Made by a program: the position numbers and the translations under genes | From: Petunia secreta | Lineage: Eukaryota; Streptophyta; Magnoliopsida; Solanales; Solanaceae | Assembly: GCA_029990175.1 (NCBI GenBank) | Contig: JARKIP010000035.1 | Location: 40,810,001 to 40,874,000 of the forward strand | Direction: 5' to 3' | Length of the DNA: 64,000 nucleotides | In this document: in pieces, positions 1 to 11,576 of the stretch | Position numbering within the stretch: position 1 is the stretch's first letter | How the letters are laid out: every line of letters starts with the position of its first letter | Notes under the pieces: model-generated | What the model saw: the letters and a program-made list of their open reading frames with translations, nothing else | Databases searched by the model: none | Told to the model about the DNA's origin: nothing

Positions 1-1186
1 GTGGCACGATCTTGGCCCTCCATCCCTTAAATCCAAAGGCTAAAATTAAATCTTACACTTTGATATTTACGCTCAAGTCCCCCAATTCCTAAGCCCTAAA
101 ACACTATTCCCACTTCCCCCAACAAACCAGCGCCGCCCTCACCCCCTCTCTCTCTCCCCCCCTCTCTCTCGCGAAATCAGCCAAGTACACGCCAAAAACC
201 CCCCACTGTGTCTCCACCACGCCCTCCGCTATTAACGCCTCCAATCACGGTGCTCCTCCTCTCTTCCTCTATCACGTTCACACCATGAAAAAGGAAACAA
301 ATCCCTTTCTCCTCACTGTCATGAGATCCGAAAATGGATCAAGCAGTTTGATTATGAATCCTCTAAATCTGGAAGCAAATAATGAGATTATTCGAAAGTT
401 TCAACTTCTACATGCATACAAGGCAAGATTCAAAATGATTTTGGCAAATCAATTCAAAAACAGGCAGAGGAGAATCGAACCTGACCCGGTTCGTCTGACC
501 CGACCCGTATCGAAATCTGGTAATATCCTTCTATTTTTTGCTCTCTTTTATTTTTTTTTCTTTTATGCTGAAAATTGGTGAACAACATGCCTATTTTCGA
601 TTATCATGCTAAAATTCCATGCCTATTTTTAGTTATTTTAGTATGATTGTTACAAAAAAGCTCCTTTTATCCATATAGTATGACAAAATTGCCTAGAAGC
701 AAATTATATTAAAGCGAGTCATTTGCATGACTGTTTGGATTGTTTCAAGTTAGTTAAGCATCGATCATGTTTTGTTTCTGAATAATAAGTTGATAAGCGT
801 CTGCCCATTTGGTGAAGTTGTTGCCGAAAATTTTGTTTTGGTTTGCTACGTATACATGGAATTGGTTGCTGCCTTCTATTATTTATGCCTATATACACAC
901 TTATACAGTTTTTGCTCAAGTGAAAAGAAGCGTTTTGCTATATATTAGAATATATTACTTCATAAATTTATCATTATATGATGCATGTATACATATATAT
1001 TTACTATTTGTTTTCTTTATTGTCTAAATTGGTTGGGATTGATACTCTTTCCTTATATTGAAAACCAAAATATCTTCCCTTTTCCCTTTATATAAACACA
1101 AAATTCTTTATCCTTTTAGAAGAGATTCTCCTTTAAAATTTGAATTTTGAATTCTTTTTCCTTACAACTACACCACCTCTTTATAC

Positions 1187-1194
1187 TATAAATA
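1187..1194 (+). promoter_or_regulatory. LTR TATA box
   Basis: TATAAATA lies inside the Ogre/Tat-like LTR. It is followed about 30-60 bases later by a CT-rich leader with repeated CTCTC motifs, typical of the R region of plant LTRs. It probably marks the U3/R boundary. Confidence 0.5.
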
Positions 1195-3095
1195 AGACTT
1201 CTTTTTCAACCAAAAGGACACCTTTTAGCGTCTCTTCTCTCTACATCTTATACACCACACAGAGACACTGAAAACTCTCTCAACTTTCTCTGAAAAGGCT
1301 CACAGCCCCTCCTCTCTTCTTTGAAAAGCAAGAACGCATTTTCCTCTTTTCTCTAGAAGTTATGTGTCCTTTTTCTTGCTTTACTAAAAAGCAAAGCTGT
1401 GTTTGTTACTACTACAACGCGTTTCAAGTTCAAGCTACTTATTTACTTTATTTTTTGTCCATATTGTTTGCTGTCAAGGTTAGTTTTCTTCAACTAAAGT
1501 CTTCAGAGAGTTTTGTGTGATAGGGCATACAAAATATGTCTGTTTGTTTTGGTTATTGAATGATATATATCATGTTGCATAGCTGCCTTTATTATGCCTA
1601 TTTGGACTCCTACTTGGAGTCAGTACTAACTTCTTTTGGAAGGATTTTGAGATAGTCAAAGGGCTATACTCTTGCTAGTAAATCATAACATGAACTTGAG
1701 GTATAAGTTGAATAATTAAGGTTCAACAGAGAACTTGTGAAGCAAAGGGATAAAGGCCCTTCTTCTTATCCTTTCTCTTGAATTTTTCATGTAACTAGAA
1801 GTTGAGCTTTGATATATATTTGTTCGGATATATTGCATGTACTAAGCACCATAAGGTGCCATAGTAGCCTAGGACAGGTGCAAGTAGCAAGTGCTGCAAT
1901 GTGCAGTTAAAATAAAGCTAAACAGGGGGCCATTTCTTAAACTTGACTGTTTCTGAAAATATAGGATCCGCAATCTGAAGTTGAACAGGGTAGTTTAAAT
2001 CAAATTTGTAATAGGGGTATTTTCTGCATAAAATCTGAAAAGAGCTAAAAACACAACACTATATGAAATTTGGATTATTTCTGCAAAATGGAAATCTGAA
2101 ACTCAATTTTAAAACCAGGCTGTTTATGCAATTCAATTTTGATGTCTTAAGTGTAATAGGGCTATTTTAAAACTTAATCCAGTGGAGGATACTTTCTATA
2201 AAATAAGGAAAGTGGTTGAAACTGAAATTCAATTTTGAAACTAGCCTATTTCGGCAACAGGCTAAGATCTGAAGAATATTTTAAAACTTGGATGTTTGCA
2301 CAAGTTTAAAATTCTGAATATGTTTTTAAGAAAATCTATACTTATTGTTTTAAATCTCTCCGAGCTAATTAATAGTTTGTGAGGGGTTTAGGACTTTGGA
2401 GGTCTTGTCTTTAAAACTATACAATTTTCTTTACTAAAAGTTAATTCTTATATCTTTTGCTTATTGTTACTACCTATTAATATTTTATCATGTTACTCTT
2501 TACTTTATTTATATATATGAGTTTATTATTTGCTTACTATACTATATATATTGGTAATTTTCTTTTCTCAATGTGTTATGTATTAAGCTATATATACTTT
2601 ACATACATACATATCTATGAGCTTTAAACCGATCTATTTTAAATGCGACCTCACATTAAAGTCGCCACCGAAGTCAACGGTATGCGACAATCAATGTCAC
2701 AGTGCCATCTTTTAGTGGCACACGTTTTTTATACTATATATTTCCTCCTTATTTTTTGTCACTTAAAAATTAACTTTGTGTTAATACTGGTTAATTAGTT
2801 AATTTATGTCAGAATTATGCAAACTCTATGCTACATGTGCAATATGGCTTAAGTATTAAAATGTTTATGCAAAACCATTCTAAACTCTTTTTTAATTACT
2901 TTGAAACGACTGATTTACAGAAATATGCTACGGGAACAAATGGTTTGCCTTTTTATCCGCGCTAATAAATATTTTGCAAAAATGCCTCCGTTAAGGTATA
3001 ATGAAAAAAATCCCGAAGGAAATACCTCTGTCAAGTTTTTAGGTCAGGGGCAAGACTTGCTTTTATATCTCTCTGCTTTTCAATACTTATCCCTC

Positions 3096-3275
3096 AAGTG
3101 TTGACAAAAGGCAATACTTGCCGCACTTGGTCGTAAAAGCGAAGACTTGCCTTGACCCCTCTCTGTTTGCCAACACTTACCCTTAAAGTGTTAGCAAAAG
3201 GCAACACTTGCCGCACTTGGTCGTAAATCTTGGCAATTGCCAAAACTTGCCCCTTCCAGTCTTTCCCTGCATTCT
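3096..3275 (+). repeat. 90-bp tandem duplication inside LTR
   Basis: AAGTGTT(G/A)(A/G)CAAAAGGCAA(T/C)ACTTGCC starts at 3096 and again at 3186, a period of 90. TGCCGCACTTGGTCGTAAA is shared by both copies. The second copy diverges towards its end. It lies in the R-U5 part of the Ogre/Tat-like LTR. Confidence 0.7.
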
Positions 3276-3998
3276 CGCCATATAACTTGAAGTATTGACA
3301 AAACAATACTTTCCTTTGAAGTTTCGGCAATTGCCAAGACTTACAAGAATTTTGCCTTGAAATCTTGACTCCGAGCGAAAAAGGGTCTTTTGCTAAAACA
3401 TTTCTTAGCGCGGGCATTTTTGCAAAACCACTCCTTATGGAGGGCACGCGGTGAAATTCTTTGCTTTGAAACGGTCCTAATATTTTGAATTTGAGTCTTC
3501 TGCAGAATTGTCCCCAATTTAAGATATAATTGCATATTTAATCACATTTCGAGGGGATAGATCAATTTTAGGCTGGAATTGTGGACATAATCTCGAATTG
3601 AACCTCTCATTTTGTAACTTGCTTGTTTACTTTTATTCTAGTTTATTTGTGCACCATGATATATTTTTACATGCTTTATTTAGTTTTTGTCCCTTTTAGT
3701 TAAAATTGTCCATCCTAAACTTAATTATAGAAATCGGCCGGGAACTATATTTGTGGAACTTAGGAGATACCTAACCCCTTCCTTCTAGATTAACCTGAAC
3801 ACTTACCTGAATCTCTGATTAGTAGACCAACCTGGAGTTATATTTTAAATTAGTTAGAAGTATTTTTAGGTGACCTATTTCGCCTAGTTAAATAACTTAT
3901 TAGGTGGCGACTCCAAAACTCTAACTCCAAATGAGTTACCCAAGTCAGAAACTACTTTTACGGGCGCGCGGTCTGGAGGTAAAAAGTGGGTTGCGACA

Positions 3999-4468
3999 CC
4001 CACCATCACCGCTTAACATCAAGGTAAGAGTCTAGCTTCCCATCAACATCACTTCAAGGTGGGAGCTCAAATACCTACTAACATCATGAATACAAAATAT
4101 TAGGGTTTTCTTTTCCTTCAAAAAGAGCACTCCAAATAAGGAAATTACAATGCAAGGCCCCTATTTTTTTTAATACATTGGTATAGCACGTTGCCTATTT
4201 TTGAAATTTGGCCTATCCTACAAAAAAAAAAAAAAAATCCTAGCTGTCATTTTCCCCCTCCGCCGCCACTGTTCCATCGGTTGCCAACATGCCACCCTCC
4301 CGCCACCCGCTGCCGGAAAATTTAAATCGCCGGATTTTCACCAAAACTTTTTATTATTTCAGCAGAGTTATTTTTTCGGTTTTATTTATATCACTATTTT
4401 TAACAAGTTTATACAAACAAATCTATCGAAAAAAATTATACATGTATATATATAGAGTAATGCATATA
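3999..4468. other. Unassigned AT-rich stretch
   Basis: Between the Ogre/Tat-like LTR end and the next LTR there is AT-rich sequence with an A-run at about 4220-4236. I see no PBS, domain or repeat. It may be internal sequence of the Ogre/Tat-like element or old flanking DNA. Confidence 0.35.
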
Positions 4469-4696
4469 TGATGTGTTGGTATTTTACTCGCATACTTAGC
4501 ACTTTTGGACTAGCTTTTTAGTCTTTTAGCCTAAAATTATATGCAAATCTTATATAATCTCCATTTTTCAGATTGTTGATATTGTACAATATTTACAAGC
4601 CAAAAGAAGTTGAAAAAGTACATCAAAAAGTGAAAAATTGGCTACAAATTGAAGACAGGAGATAGTGCTGGAGTGGATGGAGCGGCCCCCGCCGAT
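4469..4696 (+). repeat. Left part of an old split LTR
   Basis: Joining this stretch to 32039-33303, once the CCGAT-flanked Athila-like insertion is removed, gives a plausible 1.5-kb LTR. It has a GC-rich ...GCGGCCCCCGCCGAT|CTAAAGGC... core, a TATA box at 32393 and a leader. I recognise the layout from Solanaceae Tat/Athila-type LTRs. The exact left terminus (TGATGTGTTGG at 4469) is a guess. Confidence 0.45.
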
Positions 4697-5297
4697 TGAT
4701 GTCGGGCATATTTATATGTGTTATGATGTTAATTTACTCCTAATTTTACTATCCTTTGGGTACTACTGTGATTAAATATGCCCTACTAAGTTTAATTCTT
4801 GATTCTATACTAATTGGGTGTTACTTTATTTATTAGGGACAATTGAAGTTGATATATTGAGCTAGTTAGAGAAATTGCACGTGGTTGGGACGAGAGATGG
4901 AGAATGGAAGTATTGAGAATATATTGTAGCAAGATTTGGGCTATAACAATGGAGCTTGGCGTGAACCGGAAACTAGCACAAAAAGGAACAAGGAAAACAT
5001 GAAGGATTGGTATAGCAACCTTGTTACGTGAAGGTGTTGGCCTAAACTCTATCCTAGTTTGACCAGGACATGGACAATTTCTTTTTTTTTTTTTTTGGTA
5101 AATGGAGGATTTATATTATAACTAAGATGTAGATACATTAGTAGTAAAAATGTTAGTGACACTATTATGATCAAAGCTAAATTTCCTATTACATGCATTA
5201 AGTAAAATAGTTCTAGATTAAGTAGTAGCGTCTCTATCAAGTTGGTCTTCCTTGCTAAGTTGATCCGACGGGCGCAAGATTCTTCACAACTGATTCT

Positions 5298-6149
5298 TCA
5301 TAGGTAGTTGGAGTTCTTGTCTTGACAAAAAGTGGGCAACCCTATTAGCTTCCATAAAATTGTGCCAACCACTGGGTTCTCCAAGTACCTAAGGGCGAAC
5401 CTGTATTCAGAAAGAATGTTAGCATAAACAGGATTATCATGTTCTAAAAGGTGGAAGACCTCTATTGAATCTGTGTCAATTTTAAGAGTGCATAAATGAT
5501 TTTGTTGAGCAACTTGAAGACCCACATAAAGGGCCATAAGCTCCATATACGTGCATGAATGTCATGTGATGTTCAAGCAGTATCCAAGTATCCAAGTACC
5601 ATGGGCATCTCTAAAGACACCCCCTATGCCTCCATAATTACCCATTGCATAAAAAGCGCCATCAATATTCATTGCACAAAAATTGTCATCAATATTTAAT
5701 TTAAAGGAAGCTATACGGGGTGGTTCCCATCTAAACAAAATTGTTTTGATTACGTCTAGATGTTTTTGCTTTTCAGTAAAAAATTTGTATTCAAGTGCCC
5801 TCATGGTAACCAAATTGGTTGAAGAATTATCGTAAATATTATGGTTTTTATTTAACCAGAGATATCATATGACAAATAGGAATAATTCAGTCCATGAATC
5901 TTGTACATTTTTATTGGAAGTTGTCAGAAAGAACCAAAGATAATGTTGAACTTCAGCCACCGTATTTATAGAGCAGCTAAGCACATGCCAAATTTGGATG
6001 GCTATCATGCACTCCATCAATATATATTGAGTTGTTTTGAGATGTTGACAAATATGACAATGTGGATTGGTCTGTATTCCTATTTTATTAAGGTAGGCCA
6101 GTAGGCAATCTTTCATGTTGAATTTGCCATAGCAGAAACTTGTTCCCAT
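5298..6149 (-). pseudogene. LINE zf-RVT end and RNase H-like domain, fragmented
   Basis: HCHICQHLKTTQYILMECMI (5865-6149) completes a zf-RVT motif. FKLNIDDNFCAMNIDGAFYA and GGIGGVFRDAHGTWILGY (5562-5813), then ELMALYVGLQVA and LKIDTDSIEV (5298-5546), are the RVT_3 RNase H-like fold found at the C-terminus of plant L1 ORF2. Acidic positions DGA, E and D(T/S)DS are visible. It is split into two phases at about 5550. Host RNase H-like genes exist, but the flanking zf-RVT, RT and poly(A) tail assign it to the LINE. Confidence 0.75.
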
Positions 6150-6610
6150 CTAAACTAAAAAGCTATAAGGGGTGGTTTCCATCTAAACTGAATTGTTTTG
6201 ATTGCATCTACATGTTTTTGCTTTTTAGTAAAAAATTTGTATTCAAGTGCCCTCATGGTAATCAAATTGGTTGAAGAATTATTGTAAAGGTTATGGTTTC
6301 TATTTAACCAGAGATGTCATATGACAAATGGAAATTATTCAGTCCATGATATAGGTAAATCTTGTATATTTATATTGGGAGTTGTCAGAAAGAGCCAAAG
6401 ATTCTTTAATCAATGTTGAACTTCAAGCACCGTATTTATAAAGCAGCCAAGCGCATGCCAAATTTAGATGGCTATTAGGCACTCCATGAAAATATGTCGA
6501 GTTGTTTCAAGATGTTGACAAATATGACAATATGGATTGGTTTGTATTCTTATTTTATTATGTTAGGCCTTGTAGGCAATCTTTCTTGTTTAATTTGCCA
6601 TAGCAGAAAC
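5710..6610 (-). repeat. About 452-bp tandem duplication inside the LINE
   Basis: GCTATA(C/A)GGGGTGGTT begins at 5710 and again at 6162. Long blocks such as TTGTATTCAAGTGCCCTCAT and TTGCCATAGCAGAAACTTG recur in the same order. It duplicates the zf-RVT to RNase H linker. The copies have diverged, so the duplication is old. Confidence 0.75.
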
Positions 6611-7261
6611 TTGATTTTTGGTAATGTATGCAAATCCCAAATCCAAGTGAAGTTGGTGTTATGGGTGTAATGTGTCCTAAGTAATGGATATAAAGACTTG
6701 GTGGAGAATAAGTCATTTGTAGTGAGAGCCCAGTACGGTTGGTCTTGTGCCTTAGTTTGGGCTGGAAAGAGGATGGATTGAATGACATCAATAACAGGAG
6801 ATGGAAGATTAAAGGTGAGATTATGAAAATCCCATGAACCATTATTCCTAAGTTGTATAACAGTCAGATTTTTTTTCAATGAGTGAAAGAGGTCCATTAA
6901 TGAAAGATCTAAAGGGTGGAAGAGTTGGGATCTATTTGTCTATCTCCCTTCCTTGCAGAATACCTTTTTTACATAAGTCCCATCCCTTTTCCACATTTTT
7001 CCAAACAAAAAATAGTGGGAAAGGGCGCATATTTAACTTGTATTTTTTTAGAAGCAAAGCTGCCCAAGGGAGATCTGGTTCCATAAAAACCTTCCAAGAT
7101 AATCCAGCTAGCATTACCAAATTCTTATGGTTAGAATGTTTTATATCTAGACCACCTAAGTACTTAGGTTGAGTTAAGGTGTCCCAACTAAGATAATGCA
7201 GTTTCCTATGAGTTATAGTAGATCCCCAATAAAATCTCTTGGACTTTATCAATTTGATCAT
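6550..7261 (-). pseudogene. LINE C-terminal region with zf-RVT domain, fragmented
   Basis: Minus-strand residues include FYWGSTITHRKLHYLSWDTL and PKYLGGLDIKHSNHKNLVML. This is the conserved post-RT block of plant L1 elements (WGS...RK.H...W...PK..GGL.I). TWIWDLHTLPKIKFLLWQI (6550-6897) is the start of the zf-RVT zinc-binding domain. The frames overlap in different phases, showing at least one frameshift. Confidence 0.75.
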
Positions 7262-7440
7262 AAACCTTTTTAGGTAGATAATGATATTGCATTATGTAAT
7301 TTGAGATGTCATTTAAAGTTGTCTTAGCTGAAGTCACATGCCCTGCAAATGTAAGAAAATTTGATTTCCAGTTGCTAGCCTTTGGGCCATGTTATCTATA
7401 ATAGGCTGAAAATCATAAGCTTTAGGTTTTTTATTCAAAA

Positions 7441-8868
7441 TGGGAAAATCCATGTATTCACCAAAGTAGAGCTAACAACGTAATTAAGGATTGAAGGTAT
7501 TTACGTGGACCGAGGGTGTTATGGGACTAGTTCCCTGCAGCTACTTTGGTGGTAGTTCGAGATACGTCTTACTTGTATCTCGTTTTTATCGCTTCCGTGT
7601 TTACCTACATCACCTTGTCTAATACCTCGAGATGGGGAGAAGTATTCTGTATGGGTACCATTAACCATGACTATAATCTTGCTAGAAGTAAGACAAGACA
7701 TTATAAGTTTTGTAATGTTAGTATGGAATTTAAAATATTTGACTGTACGAAAACTAAAGACTATTCTAGTCTGTCAAAGGTTTTTTCGAGGTCAATTTTA
7801 AGAATCATTTTAGCTTTCAAGCCTTTTAATTTTTGAAAATAGTTCATTATTTCTTGAATAACAATGGAATTATAAGATGTTCTCCTACCTTTAAGGAAAC
7901 TAGTTTGGAAAGGGTTGATAAGATGTGGTAGGGATGGTTTCATACGATGAACAATTATTTTAGTAATAATCTTATAAATTATATTACAAAGACCAATAAG
8001 TCAGAAATTCTTAAGGTTGTTAGCATTATGAAATTTTGGGGCCACAGATAGATAGGTGTGGTTGATAAAATATGGGATTTCATAGGTCATAAAAACCTCA
8101 CGGTAAAACTGAGTAAAAGTAGGGCCCACCATATCCCAATTATTTTGATAAAAGAAAAGATGGAGACCTTTGTAAAGCTTGAAAGAGAATATTGTCTTTA
8201 CAATTTCATGACTTTGAAGAGGCCTATCTAAAGAGAATAAATCTACATTATGAAAACTAGTCGTAGAAGAGATAATATCTGTAAGATTTAAGGAGAGCTG
8301 ATCAGTTGTGAAAATATTATGGATGTAATTAGGTGCGAGTTGAAAGTTGGTCATGTCCATAATTCCAATTGTTATTCTCTTTAAAAAGTATTTTATTAAC
8401 TCTCCTATGGTTAATTGTGCTATGATGGTAGAATTAAGTGCTGGCATCACCATCATTTAGCCAATTAATACAGAAGCGCAATTTTCAATAATCCTCTTCC
8501 ATGACAAAAATATTATTATAGTCTATCATAAGATCCTTTTTCAATTGTTGAAGATAGGAGATTGTATGATATTGGATTGATCTTTGAATACCACAAATTC
8601 TGGCCAACAATCATTTTTAGTTTTGGATAATATTACCAAAAGTTTGTTGGCTCCATAATTTAATAGAATCAGTAAAATGAGGAATAGCATCTTTTAGGGA
8701 TGTATTAGGCCAACTAGATTGAACTTTTGAAGCAAATTCCAGGTGAGAACACCATAATTTTTCTAGCCGAAAAGGTTTTATGTTTGGTGTTATATGGTAT
8801 TTAATACTAATATTAATCAGTAATGGGGTATGATCAGAATATGTTTTAGGTAAATGAGTGATAGCCAC
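7441..8868 (-). pseudogene. LINE reverse transcriptase, fragmented
   Basis: Successive minus-strand frames give the endonuclease tail and linker (8617-8868), an N-terminal RT linker (8001-8456), then PFQTSFLKGRRTSYNSI and KMILKIDLEKTFDRLE (7761-7943), the plant L1 RT block around the first catalytic Asp. VNGTHTEYFSPSRGIRQGD follows (7600-7690). The expected PLSP and the downstream F/YxDD block are absent: after GIRQGD the sequence departs from the family at about 7606 and thumb-like sequence resumes below about 7440. The enzyme is therefore disrupted in its catalytic centre as well as by stops and frameshifts. Confidence 0.75.
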
Positions 8869-8990
8869 ATCAGGGTATATTTGAAGTCATATATCATTGG
8901 TGACACAACGGTCTAGTCTTTCCAAAATTAGACCCCATGAATGTCGTCTATGGTTTGATCAAGTAAATTTAGCCCATTTGAAACCTAAAT

Positions 8991-9308
8991 CTAACAGATT
9001 ACAATAAACTTAAACACTTGAGCAAAACCAATTTGTCTTCTACTATTTATAGGCCGACCACCCCACTTTTCCTCCCGAGATAAGATATCATTAAAATCCC
9101 CACCCATAAACCATGGCCCCTTACAACTATCATAAATATCACATATATTTTTCCACAGAGACAAACGTTTTACTAAATTAGGGCTAGCATAAATAGCAAA
9201 TAAAAGCCATGGATAGTGGTTTGGGAGTACCTTAACCATATCATGTATCTCCTGATCAGTCACTTTAATGGCATATAAAGTTAGCCTACTTGTTTTCCAA
9301 AGAACCAC
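8991..9308 (-). pseudogene. LINE ORF2 endonuclease fragment
   Basis: The frame contains AIYASPNLVKR and PWFMGGDFNDILSREEKWGG. The GGDFN motif is the conserved catalytic/metal-binding region of L1-type apurinic/apyrimidinic endonucleases, which nick target DNA to prime reverse transcription. Only the C-terminal half of the domain is present. A further endonuclease tail, TYSDHTPLLI, lies at about 8800-8868 and matches the SDHxP motif that closes the domain. The fragment begins about 70 bp inside the truncated 5' end of the LINE. Confidence 0.75.
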
Positions 9309-10280
9309 GATACCCCATATTTTCTTTGTGCAGGGATTTCAACCATCTAATTAAAGTGGTATAAATTTCTATGAGCCATGGACAATTAATTTAACTCAAG
9401 TCATTCTTTGGAGTATAAATATAAAATATTATACATTATATAGGGGAGGTCACGTTGGCAGACTTTTGACATTGCTGCCTGAGGATAACGCAACAGCACC
9501 ATGCTCGAAGCACTCCAACGAGTTTTATTTTCTTTTCTTTTCTTTTCTCCTTAATTTAGTTTATGTAGTTTATAGTTGTGGGATTCTCCATGAATGTTGA
9601 TATTCAGATGTTGATTTGATGTTATTAATTTATTATATTGGGTTATTTATTCATATACTGAGCCTAATTATTTGATTGCTTTATCACTAATTGAATACTA
9701 TCTATGAACCTAGGGTTGGAATCAAAAGTGAAAACTGTAGGTTGCAATAGGATTGAATAGAGCGTGTTCCTGAACCTGGGCATCGGAGAATGGTTTCGCG
9801 GTTAGAATTGATATATGCCTCACAGTCATGCTTAGTCATTATACAGGAAAAGTAAATGCGTTCTTGTTAACTCTAATTCCATAGTCATATAGGCGTTAGG
9901 TTGGCTTGAATAGGTAAGAAGGGTATCGAAAGAGTCATGTGAGTAATATTAACCCTGTGATTAGTAACCCAGGTAAATTAATTTAGTCAGATTAATGGAA
10001 GAATTCAACAGGATTGGTAGATGTCTCATAACTCTAGGCTATTATCTCGTCTTGAAATCCAGAATTGTTTTTTAATTGTTTTAGTTGTTAGCTTAGTTTA
10101 ATTAGTTAATTTTAGTTAGATAAACTCTAAACTCTTGAAACCTTCTTGTCTAGGTAATTAAGAATTATTTGATTTAGTTAGTAGTTAATCAATAGTCCTC
10201 GTATGAACGATACTTTACTTATCACTTTATTACTTGATCGACCGTGTATACTTGCGTGTACATTTGGAGTGACAAGTTTT

Positions 10281-10298
10281 TGGCGCCGTTGCCGGGGA
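10281..10298 (+). other. Primer binding site (tRNA-Asp) of Athila-like element 1
   Basis: TGGCGCCGTTGCCGGGGA lies 6 bases after the LTR end (10274). It is exactly complementary to the 3' 18 nt of plant tRNA-Asp(GTC), the usual primer of Athila-type elements. Confidence 0.9.
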
Positions 10299-10393
10299 CT
10301 TAGAATTAACTATTTTTCTAGATTAGACTTTTACTTTTTATCTATTCATGTTTTTTAATTTTAGTTTAGTTTATTATTGTATTACTTGTTAAC

Positions 10394-11575
10394 ATGACAT
10401 CTTTTAATGAGAATTGGTCGAATGATGGTCGCTCAAATTTTGATGATCTCTGTCTACTTTATGGAGAATCTCACTTGTGGAAAATTTGTGCACTTCTTAT
10501 AATCTTATGGGACTTTTTATCTAGTTCTTCAACAACCTTTGATTGAAATTGTTGTCAATTGTATAGTGGTTAGTGGAATGATTGTCCTAAGTGTCGTACT
10601 CAGTCCCAAGTAATTTTCTCGATAAACTAACCTTGCTTGTGAGTTTGATAGGAGCAACAAAGTGCAGAATGCATCAAAATATGATCAGTTTGGGAAGATG
10701 GAGCAAGATCAGGAAGAAGAAAGCTCAATTGATAGTAGGAATGAGATTGAGGAACATATAAGAGACGTCAAAGAGCAAAATAAAAAATATGGAAGAATCA
10801 TGCAAATGATGTGGGAAAGATTCCAACAAGGTGGTGACGCCGTCCTAGAAGCATGGTTCACAATAAGTCTTCTTCAACTATTAATTGATCAAGAAGCTAC
10901 TAATGAAGCTAGCATTCAAGAAGAATCTCAAATTACATAAGAAAGTGAGTTCCAACAAGAGAAATATTCTGAAGAAGTGGAGATCGTGAGTGAAACTTGA
11001 CTAATGGAACAGTCTCAACGATTATATGTATGTGGGGGGGGGGGGGGGTCTTCTTGATGATATTGTAAGTGCATCTAGATGCTTTATAGAATGGAAATAT
11101 GTGCTCAAACAAGAGATCGAGCAATTTGGCTAGGCTATTCATGACTTGGATACGAATTTGCATGAACTGATTGAAGCGTATAACACCCAGCTACCAATTA
11201 TTTTGGATAGGAGATTTGAAGTTGAAGGGATAGAAAAGTTTAAAGCCAAGTTGAGGAGCTAAGTATAGGTTTCAACCATTTGACCCAATAGTAGGAAAAT
11301 TGGCACTAGAGTCAAGTGAAGAAGTGGAAAATACATCTTTTAATGATTCTACTATGAGTAAATATGAGCATGTCAAGAATAATGCAACTTTGGAATTGAG
11401 GCGCATGGGACCCCAGTCTATGCATTTTTCGACTTTGTGTTTGGGTTGTGACATGAAAATAGAGCCATCCGAACCAATTGAGGAGGCAAGAAAGGAGGAA
11501 CAAAGTGCCTATATTCTAAAGTTTGTGATGCCTAGGAGACAAAATGACATCCCTCATTTAGAGGCTAAGAAGTGA
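10394..11575 (+). pseudogene. Gag-like coding remnants of Athila-like element 1
   Basis: Three short frames lie where gag would start: 10394-10546 (50 codons, opening MTSFNENWSNDGRSN), 10662-10940 (92 codons, charged and coiled-coil-like, rich in E, Q and D) and 11300-11575 (91 codons, ending ...RQNDIPHLEAKK). I cannot match them to a catalytic domain. After 11575 comes a GTGCCGCGATGTTTAATCAAGTGCTTCATGGGAGG-like tail whose counterpart follows the gag-protease frame at 43075, which supports a shared family origin. The second element keeps a clear gag there and this one does not, so it is either more decayed or a different non-autonomous subtype. Confidence 0.45.
11033..11049 (+). repeat. G homopolymer run
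   Basis: A run of about 16 G lies inside the gag-like remnant region. It is prone to slippage, and its length may be a sequencing artefact. Confidence 0.7.
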
Positions 11576-11576
11576 A

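Larger units (their letters stand above)
1..3998 (+). mobile_element. Ogre/Tat-like LTR, 5' part outside window
   Basis: No coding gene is supported here. The stretch ends at 3998 in ...GGGTTGCGACA, a CA terminus. About 100 bases before it lies a GGTGGCGACTCC block that is also found on the minus strand near 57178 and 51820 and, degenerate, near 33520, at the 3' ends of related LTRs. A TATA box at 1187 followed by a C/T-rich leader supports + orientation, with U3 before about 1215 and R-U5 after. The length (over 4 kb) fits Ogre/Tat-type Ty3/gypsy LTRs. The small frame at 285-581 has no recognisable domain and lies upstream of the TATA box. It is unclear whether this is a 5', 3' or solo LTR, because no convincing PBS follows 3998. 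Confidence 0.6.
5080..9376 (-). mobile_element. 5'-truncated plant LINE (L1-like), degenerate
   Basis: It is flanked by an 11-bp TSD CATGGACAATT (5069-5079 and 9377-9387), and a T-run at 5082-5096 is its poly(A) tail on the minus strand. Read on the minus strand the order is apurinic endonuclease, reverse transcriptase, zf-RVT and RNase H-like domain, the standard ORF2 order of plant L1-type LINEs. ORF1 and the start of the endonuclease are missing, which fits 5' truncation during target-primed reverse transcription. Many stops and frameshifts show it is dead. Confidence 0.85.
4697..10274 (+). repeat. 5' LTR of Athila-like element 1, split by LINE
   Basis: 4697-5079 and 9377-10274 align in order with the 3' LTR at 30843-32038. 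Shared blocks include TTAGGGACAATTGAAGTTGAT, the GGGAGGTCACGTTGGCAGAC block and the terminal GATCGACCGTGTATA block. The two LTRs differ by many substitutions and small indels, including an extra stretch of about 40 bp near 4715-4760, so the insertion is old. Confidence 0.85.

Noticed and set aside
285..581. 98-codon + strand frame with a good-looking start
   Set aside because: No domain, runs into a T-rich tract coding Phe repeats, and lies upstream of the TATA box of a large LTR.
5298..5813. Possible host RNase H-like gene
   Set aside because: It is the RNase H-like end of the LINE: zf-RVT, RT, poly(A) tail and TSD surround it.
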